In this document: piece by piece, positions 45,270 to 53,733 of the stretch | Numbering within the stretch: position 1 is the stretch's first letter | Layout: each line of letters opens with the position of its first letter | Assembly: GCA_038200275.1 (NCBI GenBank) | Contig: JBBPYC010000059.1 | Span: forward strand, 112,368 to 176,367 | From: JBBPYC01 sp038200275 | Lineage (GTDB): Bacteria > Pseudomonadota > Gammaproteobacteria > Burkholderiales > Burkholderiaceae_C | Length of the DNA: 64,000 nt | Reading direction: 5' to 3' | Notes under the pieces: generated by a model | Told to the model about the DNA's origin: nothing | Seen by the model: the letters and a program-made list of their open reading frames with translations, nothing else | Database searches by the model: none | Position numbers and translations under genes: made by a program

Positions 45270-45833
45270 CTAGCCGCCACGGAACTGCACGCGGCGATTC
45301 TCGGATGCGAACGGGTCGCTGCCATCGATCGGTTGCGCCTTGCCCATGCCGGCCGTGTGCAGCCGCCCAGCTTCGATGCCCTGCACCTGCACCAGGTAGC
45401 GCATGACGGTCTGCGCGCGGCGTTCGGACAACCGCTGGTTGTAATCGTCGGAGCCGGTCGCATCGGTATGGCCTTCGATCAGCACCTGCTGCGCGTTCGA
45501 CAACAGCTTGATGCCCTGCGCGAGCGCATCGAGCTGCGGGCGCGCTTCAGGTGCAATGTCGGCTGAGTCGAATGCGAAGCGCACCGGCAGCGACACCGCC
45601 GTTGGGCCGGTAGCGGGTGAGGCGGCCACCGCATCCTGCGGGCTACTGGCATCCAGCAAGCGAATCGACCGCGTCTTCATCCGCGGCATGGCGGTGGCAG
45701 CACCCAGGATCTGCGCGACGTCCAGCGGATCGACGCGTTGGCCTTCGCGGTAATGCACAGCGGACGACTGCGCGAACGAAGCGCACGAAATCGCGGCGGC
45801 GATGGCGGCAAGCGTCAGTTGGCGAATGATCAT
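45270..45833 (-). CDS. OmpA-family outer-membrane/periplasmic protein
   Basis: The protein has 187 residues with AAGGAG seven bases before the ATG. The signal peptide ends at CASFAQ. A short linker leads to an OmpA C-terminal domain: VRFAFDSADIAPEARPQLDA, VLIEGHTDATGSDDYNQRLS and RRAQTVMRYLV. The gene lies last in a leftward set that includes the CsgG-like lipoprotein. Confidence 0.9.
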   Translation of the reverse strand: MIIRQLTLAAIAAAISCASFAQSSAVHYREGQRVDPLDVAQILGAATAMPRMKTRSIRLLDASSPQDAVAASPATGPTAVSLPVRFAFDSADIAPEARPQLDALAQGIKLLSNAQQVLIEGHTDATGSDDYNQRLSERRAQTVMRYLVQVQGIEAGRLHTAGMGKAQPIDGSDPFASENRRVQFRGG

Positions 45834-45926
45834 GGCAGGCTCCTTCGGAATTGTGATTGGACTGCCACTGTGTTGCGCCCATTGCCGGTTCGGTTCAAGT
45901 TAATTTCGGAGATGGGGTGGCGCCGT

Positions 45927-46652
45927 TCATTCGCGATCGATCGTCCCCGCGCCGCTGATCGATCGAACCAGTTGCGGATTGCCCAGGAAGCGCACGCTGC
46001 CGCTGCCTGAAATGCTCGCTTGCAGATGCTCGGATGCGGCCAGCCGGACGTCCCCGCTCCCAGCAATCGAGACATCGGCGCTCCGGCAGGCCATGCCTGC
46101 CGTATCGACTGTGCCGGCCCCGTCGATTTCGATTCGCTGCAGGTCGGCTTGGCCCTGCGTGATCGAGAGGGTCCCCGAGCCGGGCAGGCGCAGCACCAGG
46201 TTCTGGACTTTCAGACGATCCATCCGAATATCGCCGCTGCCCGCCAGGCGCAGTGAGAGGCTATGGACCTCGAAAGGACCGAGGTGAACGTTGCCAGAAC
46301 TTTGCAGTTCAAGCGTGCTCAAGGTCGGCATCTCAAGCCGCAACCGGATCGGCTCACGCGCCACAACGTTGCCCGGCGCAAAGCCAAGCACGAGCTGTCT
46401 TCCCCGCACTTCGCTTGTGATCTTGCGTAGGATCGCCGGCTCGGCCTCGATGATCAGCTGCTCTCGCAGTGACTGAACGATGTCCAGTTCACCTGCGGCG
46501 GTAAATATCACCTCGTCGAACCCGCCCACATGGCGGGTCTCCGTGGCCATCTGAGCAGCAGGGGAGGCAGTTGCAGCAGTGATCAACAACGACCCAGCGG
46601 ACAGCAGCCAGAGGCGGCGGCCTCGATTCAATGCGGGCAGCTCGGTGTTCAC
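45927..46652 (-). CDS. Secreted DUF2807 beta-helix protein
   Basis: The protein has 241 residues. The N-terminal signal is RRLWLLSAGSLLITAATASP. Repeated strand units such as LELQSSGNVHLG, LRLAGSGDIRM, LRLPGSGTLSI, IEIDGAGTVD and VSIAGSGDVRL are the DUF2807 (head-GIN) pattern, which forms a right-handed beta-helix. The role is unknown in this family. Its place beside a CsgG-like gene suggests a cell-surface or envelope part. Confidence 0.85.
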   Translation of the reverse strand: MNTELPALNRGRRLWLLSAGSLLITAATASPAAQMATETRHVGGFDEVIFTAAGELDIVQSLREQLIIEAEPAILRKITSEVRGRQLVLGFAPGNVVAREPIRLRLEMPTLSTLELQSSGNVHLGPFEVHSLSLRLAGSGDIRMDRLKVQNLVLRLPGSGTLSITQGQADLQRIEIDGAGTVDTAGMACRSADVSIAGSGDVRLAASEHLQASISGSGSVRFLGNPQLVRSISGAGTIDRE

Positions 46653-46688
46653 CGAATTTCTCCTTCAAACCGAGGATGGGCAGTCGAC

Positions 46689-47018
46689 CTATCGCGGCAA
46701 TGCCGGGTTGACCATGACCGCTGGCGCATGGCGCACCAGGCACGTCGCGTTCAGCGTTTCGGCGACATACAGCGGCCGGCCATCGCGGTCGGTACCCGCG
46801 AGCTTGAGCGTGTAGCGCGAACCGTCGGGGGGCAGCGCGATGTCGTCTTCCTCGAACAGCAGCCGGCCATGCTGCCAGCAGCGCAGCCGATAGCCGTTCG
46901 CGCCCTTGTTCTTCGGGGGCGCCGAACGTTCGAGACTCGGCGCCGGCTCTTGAGTAACGGTCAAGGCGGCTGCTGCGCCGGTCGATGCCTGCAGCAGCGT
47001 AAGGCATAGCGCTGCCAT
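46689..47018 (-). CDS. Small secreted hypothetical protein
   Basis: The protein has 109 residues from the ATG at 47018, which starts a signal peptide (MAALCLTLLQASTGAAAA). A GTG at 47087 would add 23 residues and overlap the upstream gene by 17 bases. The mature part has GYRLRCWQHGRLLFEEDDIA, a likely beta-strand domain with two Cys (RCWQ, NATC). I know no function. It is probably co-transcribed with the CsgG-like gene. Confidence 0.65.
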   Translation of the reverse strand: MAALCLTLLQASTGAAAALTVTQEPAPSLERSAPPKNKGANGYRLRCWQHGRLLFEEDDIALPPDGSRYTLKLAGTDRDGRPLYVAETLNATCLVRHAPAVMVNPALPR

Positions 47019-47070
47019 CAGTGCCGATCCGCCGACTTGACAAGGCGCGGCTGCCGCGCAAAGGATTGGG

Positions 47071-48678
47071 CTATTTGGCTTGGACACGGAAAGTCTCCTG
47101 GGCGAAGGCGCCGGTGGTGGCTTGGTAGAAAGCGCGGCGAATCTGCTCGAGCGAACCCACGGCGAGCGGATCGAAGTCGGTGCCGAGCACGTTCTGCGGC
47201 AACTCAGGCGCCACATCACGGTCGGTCGCGAAGCAGGAAACCGTCTCCTGCACACCGCGCTCATTCATCAACAGTTGGAACCGCATCGTTCCCGGGACCA
47301 GCAGCGGCCGGCTGGCCGGAACCAGCGAATCGCGCACGAACCGGTTTGGGAAGAAGCGTGTGATCTTCGCGTTCTCATCCTGCAGGTAACAGTAGACGTG
47401 TGCGTCTCGACTGGGCTGCACGACGAGCGCAATCGGCTCGGCGCGCGCAAAGCGGGATTGATGGTTGGCGCTGGTCAAACCCAGCTTCAGGGCGCTTGCC
47501 GTGACTGCTTGCTGACTGGCGGACGGCACTGCCGTGGCCTGTTGCACAGCCTCGGGAGAGGATGCGGCGGCGGATGTAGCCGAAGCACGCACCGGTTCGG
47601 CGGGGCGCGGAATCTTCGAATGATCGGTGCTTAGATATTTCGTAAAAAACGCTTCGTCGAGCAGCGCCTCGCGGCTCATGCCGAGCGCCGCCCGGTAGTT
47701 CGAGATTGCCTCATCGAGCGCGGGACTGAATTCACCGTCGATCGGTCCGTCGTAATAGCCGCGCCGGCGCAACTGGTTCTGGAAATAGCCAATCAGCTCG
47801 ACCCGGCTCGCGGCCATCGCGTAGTACCAGTCCGAAATCTCGCGCTTGATGTCGGCGTTGTTGGCTGGATCGGCGCCCAAGCACTGCCAGTACGGCGTCT
47901 TGGTCAGCTTGCCCATCAGCTCGATCACCGCGAGCTCGACCAGGCCGCGCAGCGCCTGCGCCTGGCCTTCGGACTTGGACAGCGTCATGCTGAAGTTGAT
48001 ACCCAGCTTGCTGTAGGCGGCGTCGGCGTCGATGCCCTTGCCCTGCCTCAGGATCACGACCGAATTGCGCGACGTGACCCCTGGCAGCACCGACAGATCC
48101 GAAGTGGAGAGCACGCTCAAATCCAGCCCCAGGATCGACGACGCAGCGTCGCGCGCGATGCCCAAACTGAGGAAAGATCCGAAGCCGCCGCCGGCATCCT
48201 TTTGATTGCGGATCACGTTCTCATCGAACTGCGAGACGGAGCCCTTGATGTCGTACGGCGGCACCACCTGATAAGCGCCCTGCCGTTGTGCCGACGCGAG
48301 AAAACTGATCGCGTTGGTCGCGTCTTTGCCGAACGCGTTGACACGAATCGCGCGGCTGCGCCGCGTCATGTCGGACACGGCGGTGATCAGCATGTCGCGC
48401 GTGCCGGCGTTGATTTTCTTGGTCTGGTCCAGGATGTCTTCGACCAGCATGCTGATGTCGCGCACGCCGTACTGGATCATCACGCCGTCCATGCAGCGCA
48501 GCCCGTCGGAAAAGCCTGTGATCGCGCGAAACGGTATCTGTTCGGGGCCGGTACGCGCGGTTTCGGTCTGCTCAACCGTTTCCTTGTGCGCGTCGAGTGT
48601 CGAGCAACCTGCCATGACCGCTGCGGCGAGCAGCGGCAGCGCGAGACGCCGCGTGCGACGTGTTATTGCAGATGCCAT
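47071..48678 (-). CDS. CsgG-like lipoprotein with peptidoglycan-binding and DUF4384-type domains
   Basis: The protein has 535 residues from the ATG at 48678. The lipobox VMAGC marks an outer-membrane lipoprotein. The first part (about residues 60-270) resembles CsgG/HfaB secretion channels: RDMLITAVSDMTRRSRAIRV, then YDIKGSVSQFDENV, a Gly-rich GGGFGSFLSLG and RQGKGIDADAAYSKLG. Next is a peptidoglycan-binding helix bundle (FQNQLRRRGYYDGPIDGEFS). The C-terminal DUF4384-like beta domain has AHVYCYLQDENAKITRFFPN. DUF4384 often accompanies caspase-fold proteins, and two are nearby. An export channel for the neighbouring repeat protein is the best inference. Confidence 0.75.
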   Translation of the reverse strand: MASAITRRTRRLALPLLAAAVMAGCSTLDAHKETVEQTETARTGPEQIPFRAITGFSDGLRCMDGVMIQYGVRDISMLVEDILDQTKKINAGTRDMLITAVSDMTRRSRAIRVNAFGKDATNAISFLASAQRQGAYQVVPPYDIKGSVSQFDENVIRNQKDAGGGFGSFLSLGIARDAASSILGLDLSVLSTSDLSVLPGVTSRNSVVILRQGKGIDADAAYSKLGINFSMTLSKSEGQAQALRGLVELAVIELMGKLTKTPYWQCLGADPANNADIKREISDWYYAMAASRVELIGYFQNQLRRRGYYDGPIDGEFSPALDEAISNYRAALGMSREALLDEAFFTKYLSTDHSKIPRPAEPVRASATSAAASSPEAVQQATAVPSASQQAVTASALKLGLTSANHQSRFARAEPIALVVQPSRDAHVYCYLQDENAKITRFFPNRFVRDSLVPASRPLLVPGTMRFQLLMNERGVQETVSCFATDRDVAPELPQNVLGTDFDPLAVGSLEQIRRAFYQATTGAFAQETFRVQAK

Positions 48679-48710
48679 GGTGCGCTCCAGTTTGAAAATT
48701 ATCGAAAATC

Positions 48711-49025
48711 TCAGCGACAACCGCCGGGGCCGATCAAGTTGATCGCGTTTGGCGCGAACACGAACACTTCGCGGGGTCCCGAGCCGATCCGGCCGCCGGT
48801 GTCGACGTTGCCGATGTTCTGGCTTCCGCATTGCGTCTTGTCGGTGCCGTCGCCGCCTTTGTTCGAATCGTCCGCGCGCTGGCGGGCCGCCTGTTTGACT
48901 TTTTCTTTTGCGATTTTTGCGCGGAAGCGGGTTTCGATGTCGAGCATTTCTTCGCCGGCGAAGCAATGCCCGCCTGCACCCAGCAGCAGCGCGGTGGCAA
49001 GTGCCTTGATCAACAGGGTTTTCAT
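48711..49025 (-). CDS. Small secreted hypothetical protein
   Basis: The protein has 104 residues with a signal peptide ending HCFAG. A charged helical stretch (IETRFRAKIAKEKVKQAARQ) is followed by a Gly/Asn-rich end with two Cys (KTQCGSQNIGNV and the final GGCR). It lies 32 bases upstream of the CsgG-like gene and 99 bases downstream of the repeat protein. It may be a minor or accessory component of the same system. I recognise no family. Confidence 0.7.
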   Translation of the reverse strand: MKTLLIKALATALLLGAGGHCFAGEEMLDIETRFRAKIAKEKVKQAARQRADDSNKGGDGTDKTQCGSQNIGNVDTGGRIGSGPREVFVFAPNAINLIGPGGCR

Positions 49026-49124
49026 CGGATGCTTTCGTGGAGTGGTTGCGAGGTGAACCGAACGCCGCGGTCAGTAATGCACCGCGGCGTGGTTGGGGAC
49101 AGGAAGAACTCCTGGACCTTCAGA

Positions 49125-49700
49125 TCAGCGAGCCACACCGATGCGCTGCGTCGCCGTGGTCGCGATGCCGCCTGACGTATTGAATGCGCCGTTGACGTAC
49201 ACCGTCGAGTTCTTCAGCACGCCGTTGTTTTCCGCGCCGCCGATCGACTGCTTGGCTGTAGAGCCGAAACCGGCAGAGGTGTTGAACACGTTCAGCGCGG
49301 TAACGTGCGAGTTCAGAACCTTGCCGTTCTCGGTCGCGAAGCCGACTTTCTGGACGGCAGTGCTACCCAAGCCGGCAGAAAGGTTGTGCGCATTCACGAC
49401 GCGGACCGATGAATTCTCGATGCGGCCGCTGCCAGACGTGTAGCCCAGGTATTGCTTCGCGCTTGAACCGAAGCCAGCCGCTGTGTTGGTCGCGCCGGTG
49501 ACGTTCACAGTCGAGTGCCTGATCACGCTGTTGCCTTCGGCGACGCCGATGTTTTGCAGTGCGCTCGAGCCCAGCACTGCTGCGGTGTTGGCCACGCCGC
49601 TGGCGCTGATGCTGCTGTTGTCGATGGTGCCGGCCATGGCGCCCAGGGCGGACAGGCTCAGAGCAGCGACGAGGGTGGATTTGATGAAGGAAGTTTTCAT
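49125..49700 (-). CDS. Secreted protein of five 34-residue amyloid-like repeats
   Basis: The protein has 191 residues: a 23-residue signal peptide (MKTSFIKSTLVAALSLSALG and AMA), then five tandem repeats of exactly 34 residues at 24-57, 58-91, 92-125 and 126-159, with the last (160-191) having 32. Ser6, Asn15, Ala24, Gln26 and Gly29 are invariant in all five repeats. The spaced Ser/Asn/Ala/Gln recall curlin repeats, though the spacing differs. There is no Cys and no Trp. A beta-solenoid or amyloid subunit is likely. A strong ribosome site (GGAG, seven bases) suggests high expression. It heads the leftward set with the CsgG-like gene. Confidence 0.8.
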   Translation of the reverse strand: MKTSFIKSTLVAALSLSALGAMAGTIDNSSISASGVANTAAVLGSSALQNIGVAEGNSVIRHSTVNVTGATNTAAGFGSSAKQYLGYTSGSGRIENSSVRVVNAHNLSAGLGSTAVQKVGFATENGKVLNSHVTALNVFNTSAGFGSTAKQSIGGAENNGVLKNSTVYVNGAFNTSGGIATTATQRIGVAR

Positions 49701-49876
49701 GATGATCTCCGGACTTCAGGTTGAGGAAGGTTTCAGGGGTTGGTGACTTGCGAACTTGCTTGCCATCCGCTAATGGGTTGCGGCGGTTTGCAAAACGGTT
49801 CAGATTTTTTTTGCGGACTTCACTCAGACGTGCTTCTCTTTAGCGGCGCCGCGCCGCGACGTACGATGAAGCGCTC

Positions 49877-50833
49877 ATGCCGCCCACCGTGTCCCACTCG
49901 CCGCCACGCCTGTTGAGCAGCTTGTTCGACCTGCTCGGCTCACTGATCAACCTCGGGTTGGTGCGCGCACCCACCGCCACAAGCCGTCGGCTGGAACGCT
50001 TCCTGGCCGCTGACGGCCAGCCGATTCCGCTGCGCACCGCAGGCAGTGAGCCGCCGCCGGTCGTGCTGGTGCACGGGCTGGGCTGCTCCCATCGGCATTG
50101 GTGGCCGGTCGCGCGCCGGCTTGCCAAGCAACATCGGGTGCTGGCCTGGGATGCACGCGGCCACGGCGCGTCCCACATCGCTAAAGGCGAGTCCATCACG
50201 CTTTCGCAACTCGGCCGCGACCTGGCCGCGCTGCTGGATCACTACCGGATCGAGCGCGCCGTGCTGGTCGGGCATTCCATGGGCGCGTTGACGGTGATGC
50301 AGTACCTGCAAGACCACGGAACCGGCCGGGTGCATGCGGTCTGTCTGGTCGATCAGTCGCCGCGCATCGTGACCGACGATGAATGGCGGCTCGGCCTGTT
50401 CGGCGGCTGCAGCGCGGCGATGCTGCAGGGAATCATCGAAGGGGCGCGTGGCGACTTGGCCGGCACCGTGCTCAGTCAGATCGATGCCGATGCCGGCGAC
50501 TGGCTGCGCGAGCGGCTGGCAGCCGACGCGATGCTCGGACGCTGGTTGCGCGGCTGGCTGGCGCGCATGGAAGTGCGGCCGTTGCTCGACCTCGCCCAGT
50601 CATTGGCCCACGCTGACCTCCGGGAGTCGATCACACGGCTCGACGTGCCACTGCTGGTTGTGCTCGGTGGCAACAGTCCTCACTACGGCCGAGTGCCGCT
50701 TGCCGACTGGTATCGCAGTGTGGTGCCGCATGCCAGCATCAGCGTGTTCAAGCGCGCCGGGCACTCCCCGCACTACACGGAGCCCTGGCGGTTTGCGCGT
50801 GAGCTCCAGCAGTTCCTGGCGGACCACGCCTGA
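49877..50833 (+). CDS. Alpha/beta-hydrolase
   Basis: The protein has 318 residues. The oxyanion region is VVLVHGLGCSHRHWWPVARR, the nucleophile elbow GHSMGALT and the catalytic His lies in FKRAGHSPHYTEP. Asp is expected near VVLGGNSPHYG. The fold is clear, but the substrate is not. The gene is divergent from the repeat protein with a gap of 176 bases. Confidence 0.88.
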   Translation: MPPTVSHSPPRLLSSLFDLLGSLINLGLVRAPTATSRRLERFLAADGQPIPLRTAGSEPPPVVLVHGLGCSHRHWWPVARRLAKQHRVLAWDARGHGASHIAKGESITLSQLGRDLAALLDHYRIERAVLVGHSMGALTVMQYLQDHGTGRVHAVCLVDQSPRIVTDDEWRLGLFGGCSAAMLQGIIEGARGDLAGTVLSQIDADAGDWLRERLAADAMLGRWLRGWLARMEVRPLLDLAQSLAHADLRESITRLDVPLLVVLGGNSPHYGRVPLADWYRSVVPHASISVFKRAGHSPHYTEPWRFARELQQFLADHA

Positions 50834-50861
50834 GCTTGTGCCGCCTTGCCGTCACATGACG

Positions 50862-51365
50862 CTATTTCTTGCGCCGTTCGATCGCTTGCCGAAGCATCCC
50901 CACCACCGACGCTTCGGTCGCCGCTTTGCCTGATATCACGACCACGACGCCCATATCCTGAACCACCGCGCCGGCGGACCAGCCGTCATCCGGCGCTGCC
51001 CAGCCCCGGCTCCCGATACCGGCCAAGAGCTTGAATCCCCGTACGCCTGAGGGCTCGGGAAAGTAGTTCGGGGGAACCACACTGACGCTTGCCCGCGCCG
51101 CATAGTCCTTGCTGTGCCAACTGCAGCCCAAACCGCCGGCAGCGTTTTCTCCCGGACCCACCGGGGCGCCGACCAAGGCCGTAATTTCCGCCACCGTGAA
51201 AAGTTTGCACTGCGGATTGGTTGCCGCCGGACCCTTGGCATCCCCGGTGATTTGGTCCTTCAGTTTGTTCGGGTCAACCGGTTGAGCGTTTGCGGATGCC
51301 GCAACCAGCGTCGCCAGGACGGCCGCTGTAGCTGTCGATGTTGCTATTGATTTGATGCAGGACAT
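50862..51365 (-). CDS. Secreted hypothetical protein, DUF3558-like
   Basis: The protein has 167 residues with a signal peptide ending SANAQP. CKLFTVAEITALVGAPVGPG and LGCSWHSKDY give the pattern of a Cys, a helix and a G.CSW motif seen in DUF3558-type secreted proteins. AVVQDMGVVVVISGKAA is a likely core strand. The role is unknown. It lies just downstream of the caspase-like gene on the same strand. Confidence 0.65.
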   Translation of the reverse strand: MSCIKSIATSTATAAVLATLVAASANAQPVDPNKLKDQITGDAKGPAATNPQCKLFTVAEITALVGAPVGPGENAAGGLGCSWHSKDYAARASVSVVPPNYFPEPSGVRGFKLLAGIGSRGWAAPDDGWSAGAVVQDMGVVVVISGKAATEASVVGMLRQAIERRKK

Positions 51366-51438
51366 GATTCATTCCTTGGGTTGAGGACGCGGGGCCGGCT
51401 CGGACCGGTTTGGGAAGCTGCTGGGCCAATGGTTCGGA

Positions 51439-52266
51439 TCACGCACCACACTGGCCCTGGGCATTCGGCTTGAAGCAGAAATCCGCCGTCAGGCTCGACG
51501 ACTCCCACGGCACTTGCACGCGGTCGGTATCCTTCGCGACCGCGATGCGGACTTGCTTGAGCAGCTTTTCGATCGGCAGCCCGGGCGTCGCAATGCGTTC
51601 GAGCAAATGGCGCGTGTAGACGCTGTGGTCACTGCCCGCACCGTCCAGCGCGACACCGTTTGGCGCGGTCGAGAACGCGACCAGGGTGCCAACCGGCGCA
51701 TCGACCGGCGCAAGGCCGCCAGGCGTGCTGCCGCGAAATTTGAGACGCCGGCCGTCGGGTCCGACCACCACACCGCCCGCGAACGGATTCACGCGACACG
51801 CATCGAGCATGACGATGTTTGCGCCGTGCTCGATCTGGGAGAGCCGATCGACCAGCTCGCCGACATCAGCGCCCTGGCGCGCCACGTCTTCAGGCGACTG
51901 TGGATCGACGTCGATCGGCAGCAGGTAATTGCGGCCTTTGACCTGCACGCCATGGCCCGCGTAGAACAGCATGCGCACCGCGCTCTTGGGCGCACGCAGC
52001 GAGAAGACGCGCAGTGCCTCGATCAACTCGCGCAGCGTGGTGTTCTCACGCAGGTTCACGTCGTAGCCAAGCTCGCGCAGGCTGGCGGCGACTGCGCGGG
52101 CGTCGCCGACCGGGTTCTTCAGCGGCGCCTGCTTGTAGGCGCCGTTGCCGATCACCAGCGCAATCCGATCGGTGTTCGCGGCGCCAGCACGTGTCGTAGC
52201 GGCCAGCGCGGCGAGCAGCGCAGGCAGCGCGCGGCGCGAGAGTTTTGTTTGCAGCAGCGTGGTCAT
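51439..52266 (-). CDS. Secreted caspase-fold peptidase (C14)
   Basis: The protein has 275 residues from the ATG at 52266, with AAGG eight bases upstream. It has a signal peptide with Ala-rich core and the caspase domain IALVIGNGAYKQAPLKNPVG. The catalytic His is in MLFYAGHGVQVKGRNYLLP and Cys in NIVMLDACRVNPF. It is shorter than the paralogue at 42274 and lacks the coiled coil and Pro-rich tail. It is encoded directly after an anti-sigma factor, so its expression is tied to the sigma switch. Confidence 0.87.
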   Translation of the reverse strand: MTTLLQTKLSRRALPALLAALAATTRAGAANTDRIALVIGNGAYKQAPLKNPVGDARAVAASLRELGYDVNLRENTTLRELIEALRVFSLRAPKSAVRMLFYAGHGVQVKGRNYLLPIDVDPQSPEDVARQGADVGELVDRLSQIEHGANIVMLDACRVNPFAGGVVVGPDGRRLKFRGSTPGGLAPVDAPVGTLVAFSTAPNGVALDGAGSDHSVYTRHLLERIATPGLPIEKLLKQVRIAVAKDTDRVQVPWESSSLTADFCFKPNAQGQCGA

Positions 52267-52283
52267 GACGTGCGCCTTATTGA

Positions 52284-52904
52284 TCAATCGCGCGACGGCA
52301 CACCCGCCGACAACGCGGCCGACTGCACGAGCGGATTCGACTTCAGCTGTTCGAGCGCCGCCTGCTGCCGGCCTTCCGGCACGCGTACGTAGTAGTCACC
52401 CAACTGCCCCGGGCCGCCAGCCAACTTACCTTGCACCGACGCGAGCATGAGCCGCATGTCGACTTCTTTCGCTTCCGGCGCGAAGTTGATCTTGAGCAGC
52501 GGCCCTTCCTCGACCTGGGTTGCGCGCAGCGAACGGATCTCGGCCTCGTTCTCCTTCGCGCCGTACATCATGTCGAGGATCACGCCGCTTTGCACCGCAA
52601 CGACCGCGAGGCCCGCCAATGCCATGGCCGGTCGCATGCCGAAATTTCCGAAGAACGCGCTGAGGCGCTCGGACAAGGTCGGCCGATCGCCCTGGATCAG
52701 TTGCATCGTGCGCGCCATCCCGATCGTCTCAGGCACGGCCGGCGCGTTCTCACGCACGCGCAGCTGCAGCGATTGATACCAGTCGACCTCCGCCCGTGCT
52801 TCGGGGTGCTCGGCGATATGACGCTCGACGAATGCACGATCCTCGCCTTCGAGCGTGCCATTCACGTAAAACGGCAGCAGTTCTTCAAAACGTTCGTCGT
52901 TCAT
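52284..52904 (-). CDS. Anti-sigma factor, membrane-spanning
   Basis: The protein has 206 residues. The cytoplasmic N-terminus (ERFEELLPFYVNGTLEGEDR, then FVERHIAEHPEARAEV) has the anti-sigma helix form but lacks the zinc-binding Cys pair. One membrane helix follows (MRPAMALAGLAVVAVQSGVI). The periplasmic C-terminus would sense or bind a signal. It overlaps the sigma gene by ATGA and precedes the caspase-like gene by 17 bases, a three-gene operon. Confidence 0.87.
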   Translation of the reverse strand: MNDERFEELLPFYVNGTLEGEDRAFVERHIAEHPEARAEVDWYQSLQLRVRENAPAVPETIGMARTMQLIQGDRPTLSERLSAFFGNFGMRPAMALAGLAVVAVQSGVILDMMYGAKENEAEIRSLRATQVEEGPLLKINFAPEAKEVDMRLMLASVQGKLAGGPGQLGDYYVRVPEGRQQAALEQLKSNPLVQSAALSAGVPSRD

Positions 52905-53494
52905 GCGAGCGCTCCTTTGCCCGCGGGACTGGTGCCTTCGCGCACCAGCAGCCGTTCAAGGCACCCTTTGATCTTCTGCCGCGCATGAAAGAGCCGCGTC
53001 TTCACGGTGCCTTCCGGGCAGTGCTGCACGTCGGCGATCTCGGCAACAGACATGCCCTCGAAGAACACCAGGTGCATGCATTCGCGGTGCTCCTCAGACA
53101 GCCGCTCCATGCAGTGCTTGACGCCTTCGGCGCGCTGGCGCTCGGCCAGTTGCGCGAAGCCGTCAGGCGTATCGGACGCATGCGTTTCCGCAATGTCGTC
53201 CAGATCGCCGTGCACCTCATCAGGCCGGCGCGCGCGGTACACCATCAGCGCCTTGTTGCGCGCGATGCCGATCAGCCAGGTGCTGAACTGTGCGCCGCCG
53301 CGAAAGCGCTGCGGCTGCCGCCAGACCTCATACATCGTATCCACCAGAATCTCCTCGGCCCGCGCATGATCATTGACCATGTTCAGGATGTAGGCGAACA
53401 CCTTGCGGCTGAACGCCTTGTACAACTCCTTGAAGGCGGACTGATCCTCCTTCGCGATTCGCGCAAGCAGCACGGTGACCCGTTCGTTGTCCAT
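52901..53494 (-). CDS. ECF-type RNA polymerase sigma factor
   Basis: The protein has 197 residues from the ATG at 53494 (MDNERVTVLLARIAKEDQSA). Region 2 is FKELYKAFSRKVFAYILNMV with EEILVDTMYEVWRQPQRFRG. Region 4 is LSEEHRECMHLVFFEGMSVA with EIADVQHCPEGTVKTRLFHA. It is held by the anti-sigma factor encoded next. It may direct its own operon and perhaps the 42-50 kb envelope genes, though I see no shared promoter by eye. Confidence 0.92.
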   Translation of the reverse strand: MDNERVTVLLARIAKEDQSAFKELYKAFSRKVFAYILNMVNDHARAEEILVDTMYEVWRQPQRFRGGAQFSTWLIGIARNKALMVYRARRPDEVHGDLDDIAETHASDTPDGFAQLAERQRAEGVKHCMERLSEEHRECMHLVFFEGMSVAEIADVQHCPEGTVKTRLFHARQKIKGCLERLLVREGTSPAGKGALA

Positions 53495-53733
53495 GAGCGG
53501 CGATTCCTTCTGACAGGATGACGGGCCCATGGTAGACCGCTGGCGCGAGGGCGCAATGGCGCGCTCGGCATTGGGTTGCGCGGAACGCAGGAAAGGTTCA
53601 AGGAAATTGGCACCGCCACTTCGTTGCTACCGTTGTGATAGCTGTATACGTAGTGTTTACAAGTGCCTAAGGCCAAAAACACCTAAAAATCCGGGCATGA
53701 GAGCGGCCCAGTGACCGCGGTTCGATGACCTGC

